A DNA stretch of 64,000 nt. Source: Panopea generosa. Lineage: Eukaryota > Mollusca > Bivalvia > Adapedonta > Hiatellidae. Position numbers and translations under genes: made by a program. The stretch is taken from positions 75,455,522-75,519,521 of the forward strand of contig CM055899.1 in the NCBI GenBank assembly GCA_029582155.1. Direction: 5' to 3'. Positions 1 through 10,300 of this stretch are shown piece after piece. The notes beneath the pieces were generated by a model. It worked only from the letters and a program-made list of their open reading frames with translations. It was not told the DNA's origin and did no database searches. How positions within the stretch are numbered: position 1 is the stretch's first letter; each line of letters begins with the position of its first letter.

Positions 1-1504
1 AGTCGGTTATTCACGCAGCAATACGATTCATGTTTTACCAGAGTCGGTTATTCATGCAGCAATACGATTCATGTTTTACCAGAGTCGGTTATTCACACAA
101 CAATACGATTCATGTTTTACCAGAGTCGGTTATTCTTGCAACAATATGATTCATGTTTTACCAGAGTCGGTTATTCACGCAACAATACGATTCATGTTTT
201 ACCAGAGTCAGTTATTCACGCAACAATACGATTCATGTTTTACCAAAGTCGGTTATTCACGCAGCAATACGATTCATGTTTTACCAGAGTCGGTTATTCA
301 CGCAACATTACGATTTATGTTATACCACAGTCGGTTATTCACGCAACATTAGGATTCATGTTTAACCAGAGTCTGTTATTCACCCAACAATACGATTCAA
401 GTTTTACCAGAGTCGGTTATTCACGCAACAATATGATTCATGTTTTACCAGAGTTGGTTTTTTACGCAACTTTACAATTTATGTTATACCAGAGTCGGTT
501 ATTCATGCAACAATACGATTCATGTTTTACCAGAGTCGGTTATTCACGCAACAATATGATTCATGTTTTACCAGAGTCGGTTATTCATGCAACAATAAGA
601 TTCATGTTTTACCAGAGTAGGTTATTTCATGCAACACTACAATTCATGTTTTACCAGAGTCGGTTATTCAAACAACATTACGATTTATGTTATACCAGAG
701 TCGGTTATTCATGCAACAATACGATTCATGTTTTACCAGAGTCCGTTATTCACGCAACAATATGATTCATGTTTTATCAGAGTCGGTTATTCACGCAACA
801 ATACGATTCATTTTTTACCAGATTCGGTTATTCACGCAACATTAAGATTAATGTTTCACCAGAGTCGGTTATACACGCAACAATACGATTCATTTTTTAC
901 CAGAGTCTGTTATTCACCCAACTATACGATTCATGTTTTACCAGAGTCGGTTATTCACGCAACAATACGATTCATGTTTTACCAGAGTGGGTTATTCACG
1001 CAACAATAAGATTCATGTTTTACCAGAGTCGGTTATTCACGCAGCAATATGATTCATGTTTTACCAGAGTCGGTTATTCATGCAGCAATACGATTCATGT
1101 TTTACCAAAGTCGGTTATTCACGCAGCAATACAATTCATGTTTTACCAGAGTCGGTTATTCACCCAACATTACGATTGATGTTATACCAGAGTCGGTTAT
1201 TCACGCAACAATACGTTCATGTTTTACCAGAGTCGGTTATTCACGCAGCATTACGATTCATGTTTTACCAGAGTCGGTTATTCACGCAGCAATACGATTC
1301 ATGTTTTACCAAAGTCGGTTATTCACGCAGCAATACGATTCATGTTTTACCAGAGTCGGTTATTCACGCAACATTACGATTGATGTTATACCAGAGTCGG
1401 TTATTCACGCAACAATACGATTCATGTTTTACCAGAGTCAGTTATCCACGCAGCAATATGATTGATGTTTTACCAGAGTCGGTTATTCACGCAACATTAC
1501 GATG
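1..1504. repeat. 41-bp minisatellite array, copy A
   Basis: About 36 tandem units of 41 bp, each containing the core 'ttaccagagtcggttattca', with scattered point changes and a few small indels. The array is already running at base 1, so its left edge lies outside the window. The unit carries no plus-strand stop in any frame and 41 is not a multiple of 3. Long overlapping ORFs with a 41-residue period therefore appear in all three frames; I read these as a by-product of the repeat, not as genes. The same array opens copy B at 34483. Confidence 0.97.
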
Positions 1505-1559
1505 TCATAATACAAAGAAACGTACACGTTGCTCATAACAAATGGCCAACGAACAGTTT

Positions 1560-1803
1560 TGTAAACAAATTCTAAGCTATAACAGACAAATTCTAAGATA
1601 TAACTGATACATTCGAATATATAACAGACATATTCTAAGATATAACAGACAAAGTCTAAGATATATCGGACCAATTCTTAGACATAACAGATACGTTTTA
1701 AGATGTAACAGACAAATTCTAAGATATAACAGACAAATTCTAAGATAAAGCAGACAAATTCTTAGATATTACAGACACATTCTAAGATATAACAGACATT
1801 AAG
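1560..1803. repeat. 21-bp minisatellite, copy A
   Basis: Roughly eleven degenerate units built on 'attctaagatataacagaca', starting about 55 bp after the 41-bp array. The unit length is a multiple of 3, so the minus strand shows a 7-residue periodic ORF that I do not consider coding. A longer version of the array lies at 35655-35955 in copy B. Confidence 0.9.
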
Positions 1804-2899
1804 CAAAAGGTATCGATAATTCCGGAAATGCTATTTTGGCTTTTAAATTATAAGTTGTGATAAAATATAACTGTCCTCAACCCATTAAGATTTACTTAAA
1901 GCATCATCTGCAAGCGTAGTCAGGAACAACAAATGTAACATAAATTGAATACATAAAAATAGACAAAAATAGCGAAGTTTCAAACGTTTATATATTCCCT
2001 GAATTTTGCACTAAAATATATGTGGCATATATTCAAACCATTTTGAAATTAAAGCTTATTTTACATAAATAATTTCAATGTAATTCGTGTTTAAGTAGCG
2101 AAATTCAGAAGTCTGTTTTTTACAATGATCTTATGTGTTTCATCGTTTCTTCATTTAAATATTAAATAGACAATAATTATTTTTGAGAGTTTCAAAAGTG
2201 AGAGTCTTTTATCTCTAGAACAAGTTATAACAAGGCATGGAAAGTAAATATTCTAACGGATATATAACTAGAAATAATCTTATTCCAATTAATCAAAATG
2301 ATGTGGAGTTAGGGTTTGGGTTTAATCAATGCCGCTGTTAAAAGTTCTGCGACTCAGTTTATGAATAAAATAAATTGTTTTCTTCATTTTAATTTAATAC
2401 CTTTGTATGCACATGTTTAAAAGCTTTTCTATTATGTTTTATATATTAGGCAATATTTATTCATTCTGTTTACTATCAACATAAAGTTCAGTTAATTTGT
2501 TTGATATTTTAAAATATTTATTTAAAAACTTTATTATGGTTACCAAATATTGTCATTTTGTTGCTTAATATCTGATAAATCGTTTAGAACATACCTTACT
2601 TTGATAAAACTTCGGTTATGGTTACAATATGGCACAAAGAAGAATTATACTGTCCCATTTAAAGATACAAAAAACTTTTACAAAAACCCATATGTCATTA
2701 TCACTATTTGGGTCTGCTACCACCACAAGGCACTGCTCATCCTTATATTAGGGAAATAGGAAATAGGTAATAGACGCAAGCGTTCACATAGCAGGAAACT
2801 ATACCTGCAAATTCGTAACTGTTTATATATCAATAAAGAGTTATCCAATGGCTACACAATGGTGAAAACATCCATATGAAAAAATGAGACCAGCATCTG

Positions 2900-3060
2900 G
2901 TGTACAATGCATATGCCTCTTGTATAAACACGCAGAAGCCTACTGGAGCCAAGTTGTCCACAAATTTTGGAAAAGGTAAGACCGTGCAGCTATCGTACCT
3001 AACATACTCACCAGGCACGAGGCCTTGTGATTTCTTCCTGTTTTTTTCCCCGTTTGTTGA
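2900..3060 (+). pseudogene. mariner-family transposase relic (C-terminal catalytic region), copy A
   Basis: One frame reads 'YSPGTRPCDFFLFF', close to the mariner/Tc1 signature around the third catalytic aspartate (the 'YSPDLAPxDFFLF' pattern). The copy B counterpart at 37060-37222 reads 'YSPDTNPCDFFLFF', nearer the consensus, so copy A has decayed further at this point. Only about 50 codons remain, with no terminal inverted repeats recognised. A dead fragment that predates the duplication. Confidence 0.65.
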
Positions 3061-3654
3061 GTATACAAGTTACAGACTGTGCTACCGCTTTCCGGCAATG
3101 TATTTCTCGTTTGGAAAAGAAAAAAAGTTTCAGTCAATAGAGACAACTTTGCAGATATGCACTAATGAAAATTAAACTGACAATTTATATATTAAATATG
3201 GGCTTTGGCTCAAATTTTCTAATGTCAAGAAAAATATTTCCATGTACTTTCAAATAAAAAGGTCCTGATGACAGCGCAGAGATTTTAAAAGCTATGTTAG
3301 TTAAACACTCCGTAAAGTGAAATCTTGCATGTTAAATATATTTAATATTAATAACTTTTCATATATAATACACTTTTTTTAACAAAGTAGAATGCTATCA
3401 TTTTGTTATGGTTGGCTTGAATGTAATTACCATCAAAATACCATGATTCGTTAAGTTAATAGTGCTTTGAAAAACTGGACCCAGATCCCGACTCCAAATG
3501 GTCAATCGTTTTCTGACAGGTTTAACAATGGCATTGTTAAAGAAAACAACACATGTTTAAAAGTGTATGTACAACGGAAGAACTGAGATTTGTTTAGCGG
3601 GATAAGAGGTGTTTAGCGTATTGAGAGGTGTTTAGCAGATTGAAAAGCGTTTGT

Positions 3655-3860
3655 AGCTTGCATGGCAATGCAGCAGCACACAACAGCCAAGTTGGGCAGC
3701 AATTATGGGAAAGAAAAATGTGGCTGTACAACTGTCCTACCCACCGTACTCGTCAGAGTTCAGTTGACATTTTTTTCGAAACTGAAGAAAGTGCTGTCAG
3801 GCCGCCAATTTACGGCCAGAAATTCACTGCTACGACCATTTCAGTATCTTTAAGAGTATA
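3655..3860 (+). pseudogene. mariner-family transposase relic, frameshifted, copy A
   Basis: Successive frames give 'HGNAAAHNSQV' (mariner 'HDNAxxH', second catalytic Asp changed to Gly), then 'VQLSYPPYSSEFS' followed by a stop, then 'FSKLKKVLSGRQFTA' (mariner 'FPKLKxxLxGxxF'). The order matches a mariner transposase C-terminus, but at least two frameshifts and a stop break it. The copy B counterpart is at 37820-38010. Confidence 0.75.
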
Positions 3861-5045
3861 ACAGTTGCTATGGCCTTATAATGTTCGTTTTACTCGTTAG
3901 AAAATGTTATTCGGTTAAAGCCCATTTCAACTCCCGAAAAATGAAATTTTTCATAATAACGAAATTGAAATTAAATGTATTTGTAATTTAGTAAAAGCCA
4001 TTCCTATTACTCCCTTATTGACTGCTTTTTATTAAGCAGACCGCTGTTTTTTATTTTCTGTATATCAACATTTACACCTAATATCTCGAGAGGTATCTAT
4101 TTTTTAAGGAAGATCACAGAGATATACATCACTTTTTAGTATCAATACATTTTATTAAATCATAACGTAGAAAGTAAGACAGTTTTATCCACTGCCTATG
4201 TACTTTATTACCGGTTGAGACTGCGTTGCAGTTTATCTAGAATGAGCGGAAATCAGATTGTTATAGGCGGATTTAGACCGTTGCGCTGGGGTCCATTAGA
4301 AGACGTGTACTGCTTGACGAATGCTTATTTATGCAAAGCAAAAGACATTACTCCAAAAAATAGCATGAATAAGAATTTTCATCCTCCAATTACGTATGTT
4401 ATTTTACTCGGGATCCGCCATACACATGCATTAGATTCATGCACCACTATGTAGTGTTGGTTTTTAGTAAAATTGTTATTTACTTTTTATATGAATGAAT
4501 TGTCACTTCGGTGAAATAAATCAACTCGTGGGTTCCAATTCAAAAATACACAAATGAGAATCTACGGTATATGTGATGTATATGAAAAGTATCTAGATGC
4601 AAGCGATCGATATTTTCTAAACACATTCCCACAACCCCCATGTGATGTAACAAGAACAACATATACTTCGCATAAAGTACCGACCGATGCGATTCCGAAC
4701 AATCTTCGTGACTCTCTGGTTTCTGGCGGAGGTACGTATCGGAAAGAGACGACCAATATTTTGTAAACAAACACCCGCACAAAACAATTTGAAATGATGA
4801 ACATTATATTTATCATTTCGTTTGCATAGTTTCACAGTATACATGTAATTTATTATCTGGAAGAGTAAATCTGATTTGAATTGTGACTAAAAACTACCGT
4901 TTCGGAAATTAATGAGCCGTTAAAGGATTACACTAAAATAATTTCAGCTTTTGATCCATTTCAATGAATTATAAAAAGAAAAAACTCCGATTTCCCGTTA
5001 AAACTCTTAATTGGTTTCTATTCTAGATTTTTTTGATAAGACCAT

Positions 5046-5150
5046 TGGTGTCCAAGTGGTCTAATGGACTATACCTCTCATCGCTAAAGTCATTAGTTCG
5101 ATCATCGCTCGGTCCAACAACTTAACATGAGCATCAGCCAGTTATTCACA
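5046..5150 (+). repeat. old tRNA-derived SINE head, copy A
   Basis: The segment resembles the head of the SINE at 15548: 'gtccaagtggtctaatgg' (A-box region) and 'tagttcgatcatcgctcg' (B-box region). Copy B (39218-39340) keeps about 17 more bases between the boxes, so copy A has a small internal deletion. It is too diverged to be a tRNA gene. Confidence 0.6.
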
Positions 5151-5692
5151 CGACTCAAGCGTAATAAAAAAAGAATCGTTGATAAATACATTTACAGGAT
5201 CTATCTATCTCCGCTTTAACCCTTAGATTAATTGTGTGTCGCATATAGTGGTTATTGAAAATTTATCATCCATTACCTATTTACAACTTCTGTGTACGTT
5301 TATTCTATATAACGCAGCGACCTACTTGACAAGAATGAAGTACAATATGGATATAGTACATGTTAACTTTTCAAAACAAAACTTATAAAAGTATCTAGCT
5401 ATTATCTAATGACTGAAGTTGTGTAATACCATCTGCGGTATATAAACTTCCGTAAGAAAGAGAATTAAGTGTTGTTTATTTAAGTTATTTTATCTGTTTG
5501 AAATATGAAGTTTATGTGTAATGTAGTGTGTAGACAGTGGACTATTAGCTAAAGATATGCACTAGCTATCCGTACTTCAATTAATGAGTTGCTTTGCATA
5601 TTACCGTATAATAAAGGTAAGTTAAAATTAATGATCAATTAAAAATATATTTGCTTACATTTATGCACCGTTTGTTTCCAACGCATGTGCAG

Positions 5693-5817
5693 ATTATTGT
5701 AAGTGTAGATTTAATCCTTACATGAAGTTAGGTGATGTATACGAATGCATGGGTAAAGTATATAAAATGATTAGCGCTGGTTATACACCTGGGTATACAG
5801 TTGAAGTGCAATGTCAG
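5693..5817 (+). CDS. conserved orphan exon, cysteine-rich, upstream of receptor A
   Basis: A 125-nt open segment lies between 'catgtgcag' and 'cag|gtata'. It enters in phase 1 and leaves in phase 0. It reads 'YCKCRFNPYMKLGDVYEC', continues for about 20 residues, and ends 'GYTVEVQCQ'. It has four cysteines, and its end looks like the B strand of an Ig domain. The copy B equivalent (39891-40015) differs at only two bases, both silent (tta/ttg and att/atc), which supports coding. The phase-0 exit could join the acceptor at 7314 ('tttcag|aag atg'), placing it upstream of the receptor start. It could equally belong to a separate or broken gene. The family is not recognised. Confidence 0.55.
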
Positions 5818-7314
5818 GTATAAAACTTCACGTCGCCATTCCTCCTATTTAATGCATAGTATTATTAGGTATATTCACATATGTACTTAATTTTTATTTT
5901 GAATTTTATATATGTGTACTCATTGATTGCGTGTGCATTCATTAATCGCCGTTAAGTGAGGTATGTCACGTATAAGTGTACATCGGATAAGCAGTAGAAC
6001 ATATATGATATCAAAAGATAAAAAGTTGGTAAATTTTGTGTATTGATAACAGCTTAAACTTGATATTTTTTATTCTGTTAAAGTGCGAAACCTTTCAATA
6101 TTTGAGACGAAGAATGTTAGGGCCAGGGTAAATTTATAGTTGAATTTTGAACGACGAAACACGAATATCAAACATTGTTAAGGGTAAAATGAATTAAAAT
6201 GAATTAAAATGAAGGACTTTTAATATTGTAATATATAACATTTCTTTCCCGTGATGGTGAATACTATCTTTCCATACAAGATTTTATTTGTAGAAGAAAA
6301 AATAATACATGCATTTTAACTTTCAAATTTATTTTTCATATCACTAAGAATCCCTGATTATAATCAATTATCTTTAATAATTCGCACCACTTTCTACTGA
6401 AGTCGTCCGCACGTGTAAGTGACATTTGTTTACAAATACAGGCACATTTATCTTACGGATCTTGTAAAGCACAAAATCACTGATCTGGTGATGTTTTTGT
6501 TGAAAGCATAATGCAATAAATGCAAACCAAACGTTTCAAAGGATATCTAAGTTGAGCTTTAAATGAAACAAAGATGATACGACTATACACACCTATACAC
6601 CCATGATATACGTATATCAGTATAAAATTGAAAATGATAATGTATAGCCGTCAAGGAGAACTGAACACGTAGATTGTTTAACAATATTCTATATTGTTAT
6701 GTTGCGAGTCACTAGTCCATGTCCGATACGTCGCTGTTTAAAAGAAACATAACCTACAAAACAGTATAGACATATAATTGCTAATAATCTACTGTTATTT
6801 CCAAGAAACAATAAAATTATGTTTTGAAACGTCACAAACATTTGGGCTCCTTGCTTAGTTATTTTGTTATCTACCCAGTTTTATACAATCATGCTTGACC
6901 TTCAATATAAGTTATTCAAAATAAGGAATACAATCAGTTGTGTTGTTAACTGATAATTCTTATAAATCTTGTCTAGCTTCAAAGTATAATTTAGTTTAAA
7001 CATATTTTATTTCTCAATATAAGTACATTTTATACAGTATTACAAGTGTATACAATAAAAGAAAAAGGATTAGTATAATTTAACTCCATATGCATATTTC
7101 CCCTGCAATTTATGTGCTTTTAGCTTGGAAGTCTTCCGTGTACATGCCACTCTTGGAAATAGGCGTGTCTCGCGCCATTTATGTTTAGCAATTAGTATAA
7201 TAATTACATATAGCAGAATGTGACGTATTGTGAATATCAAATATCATTTCTACATTCAATTTGTTTCTTTTGAACAAAATGTGTCTTGTTTAAATTCTAT
7301 TTATTATATTTCAG
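5818..7314. other. AT-rich stretch between orphan exon and receptor A
   Basis: Either a 5' intron or the promoter region of receptor A. Nothing coding is recognised. It aligns to 40016-41494 of copy B almost base for base, with a few small indels (for example a short segment near 7000 missing in copy B). Confidence 0.5.
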
Positions 7315-7384
7315 AAGATGGCTAACAGTTATGCTTATATAGTATATTTAATTACTGCGAATATAATATGTTACACGGTTGCAG
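7315..7384 (+). CDS. receptor A exon 1: signal peptide
   Basis: An acceptor ('tatttcag') precedes 'aag atg', so a 5' UTR exon may splice in here. The ATG at 7318 opens a 22-residue hydrophobic leader (MANSYAYIVYLI, then TANIICYTVA) ending at donor 'gcag|gtaaat' in phase 1. The leader is intact in copy B with one change (A2T). Confidence 0.8.
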
Positions 7385-10300
7385 GTAAATCTATTCCTTT
7401 CCACCTAATAAAAGTATTACACGGATATTAATATATTGCACACTTCACAGCATACTTTTTGTAACAAACGTTTAAATGACAAACACACGCCAAAACATAC
7501 ACATAATATCGCAATTAAGTTATGGGAATATCATTTTAAATACATCAAAAGTAATCTGTTTAAACAAACAGAATTGATTTAAAGAATTGATGGATAGAAA
7601 TAAATGAAAGTTCTGTTGGAGTTTGTCATAGCAACATTTATCTGTAATTCTTAAAGTAATGCAAGTTTATATAATTATGAAAAGTCATATATTACAATTT
7701 AATATGAAAGTCAAGTTCTACATAAACGATAGCAATAATTAAACTATATAAACAATTGCAGTTACCATAAATTCGGTTCAGATTAAAGACTCAGTTGTAC
7801 CAACAAAGGGATCTACCATACAGCTGGTATGCAGTATCTCAGGTTTTACATCAGATACAGCAGTATCATTGTACAAGACGGACACATCGACTATAGCAGC
7901 CGGTACACGTGCACAGGTACAGTGTATAGCTAATACCTGTATAGATGGCTTACCTGGATATACATATTCCAGTGACGACGGTCATATATACGTTAATATC
8001 ACAGACTTGAGCCAGAGTACAGATGAGAAATGGTGGACATGCCGATACGGAACACAAAGGAAGGCACTGCAACTTGTTGTTTACTGTAAGTTCTATAAAG
8101 TATTATTGTTTATTTTTGTTAGGTTTCAGTCATAACCTCCAATACATTTTACAATAACTTAATTTTGTATGCATGTCCTAATTTAAATACGAATATATTA
8201 TTATTATTATTGGCAATATTTGTTAAAATTATTGAACAGATGACATTATAACATATATTTATAACATTTTGTTTTTGTTCACCAATTCATTAATTTCATT
8301 AGCTCGGAAACTTCTATCGTTTATAGAAAAACTATTATATGAATATCAAATTTCAAATTTAAGACAGGTACAGGTTATTTGTATATGGTATACTCAGGAG
8401 CATAGACATGAATTTGATATTGGTGCGGGTAAATATTTACAAAACTAATAATTTTGTAGACTTCAAAACGAGCAGCACCAACGAATCAACATGTGCGAAT
8501 TCGAATTTAAGATAATTGTAAAACAATAAAAAATGGAAAATTATTGGTGCGGCATACAGATTAAATGCAGAAATAAGTTTGGAAAATAGCTACATAATGT
8601 AGACAAATGTGGGACTATGCCGCACCCGTTTATGCGCCCATGATACTACATATGCAATGATATGCCATTATTGTACAACACGTATTATGCTATGCTAACT
8701 GCCTGTCTGATAAGTTCTTTATACATCAACAAGCACCAACTCCTATGTCATTTTAACAGCTATTCCCCAGTCCTTAACTTATGGGCGGGTGCCATCTGAA
8801 CCGCAAGATCTATCAAATGAAAGTGTGATACTCGAATGTAAAACTGTCTGTGTCTATCCTACACCAATATTTGAGTGGTTCTTCAGTAAGGTAAGACAAT
8901 TAAGATATCCCAATAATTCTCAATCTTACATTACAATTAAAGTAATACTGGTAACGTTTAGGTAAAGTTCAGTTTGCATTATTGTTATATTTAAAGATAA
9001 AGTAAACTATAACAAGTTAGTATACCTGAAAGATGGTTTTCATTTTTATTTATTATTTTAGAAAAGAAAGTGTTTACGGTCAACATTCTATGAAATATAC
9101 ATAAATGTGTTTTTTGAGACATTAATATATATTTACATTTTCTCCGTAACTCAATGAAAAGCTTATTCTTGAGAACGTTCCTTTATTTTTACATTAAAAT
9201 CAAACACCAAACACAACTATACATACAAGTACCATTAGTATATATTAAGTTTAAATATTTTTGTCCAGAGTGGAACATCTCGACAACTATATTCTACATC
9301 AGGTGTTGCTGGAGTCGAGACCGACAGCTCCTGTACAGACTCTGAGAAGCTCTATACTTCAACATTGACATTGGCACGGTACACAACGTTCGCTGGAAAT
9401 GCAAATGAAACTGTCAAATTTGAATGCGGAATTCCAACATTCCCAGGGTTGCCTACTGCACTGTACACTCCACTGTCGCCAGATATAACATTTTCCGGTA
9501 AATATATTTGCCTACCAAATGCTCAATACAACCATGTTTGCTATAATTCTTTCTTTGGACAAATTTTATACTTCCAACGAATCCTTTTATCAGATATCAT
9601 GTTAAACGATTGCCAATTTTAACGAGGTGGTTAAGAGTCAACATATACGAATAAACAACAAACACACACAAAATTGAAAGTATTGATTTTCGCCAAATAT
9701 TTTTAATATCACAACAGATTACGCCATCGGAATGGTGTTAAGTCACAGAGTCACATGTGATTAATTGATTTTTTTTCATTAATTCTATCATTTGTAACAA
9801 AGATGATACTAAATTACAGGTTGATATTTTTTGCATAAACGTCTATCTTTAACAATTAGTATACTGTGGAATGTCACCCATTCTCGGATACCGGTTTACA
9901 TGAAATACCCTTTACAATTTGACGTTATTAAGAAATATTACGATATCTTCCTTTTATACTTTCAACTTTACTTGACACGCATTATTTATGCAAATCACTA
10001 ACAATTTTCTCATATATGTAGTGGGTGGGAGATCCATGACCGTGTAACAAAGTTCACGAGTAATCACCACAGAGATTGTGGCCTGACTGGGATTCTAACC
10101 CATTGCCCCATGGTTAGACGCGTTACTGGCTGTGTTAGTTGGGTCGGCCCTCAATATATTATGACAAACATTGAATTGTCGGTAATTATAACAGCGAGCT
10201 GAAACAAAACAAGATGAGTGTAAACTGATATGGTACGAAAAAGGTTTAAACCTGCTGATGTTATTTGAAACTATGTTTTCTTTCAATAATTTTCTAATTT

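Larger units (their letters stand above)
1804..5692. other. AT-rich intergenic region, copy A
   Basis: Upstream flank of receptor A, aligning closely with about 35956-39890. Apart from two mariner relics (about 2900-3060 and 3655-3860) and an old SINE head (about 5046-5150) I see no gene. A 79-codon ORF at 4215-4454 is also open in copy B, but the differences between copies are mostly amino-acid changing, so I do not call it. Confidence 0.6.

Noticed and set aside
71-1538. Several overlapping ORFs of 90-217 codons at the start of the window, and the same set at 34490-35556
   Set aside because: They are all frames of the 41-bp minisatellite. Periodicity explains them, and there is no unique protein sequence.
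4215-4454. A 79-codon ORF also open in copy B (38360-38617)
   Set aside because: Copies differ at about ten residues with few silent changes, there are no splice sites or motifs, and it is not supported as coding.
4540-4844. Overlapping ORFs on both strands, also seen at 38724-39006
   Set aside because: Open on both strands at once, no recognisable domain, and copy-specific stops. Probably chance in conserved non-coding DNA.
9498-9622. Read-through of exon 4 giving 'GKYICLPN', which looks like an Ig F strand
   Set aside because: Ig2 already has its F-strand Cys ('VKFECGIP'). Splicing at 9497 gives phase 1 and a clean join to Ig3, and the read-through ends in non-domain sequence.
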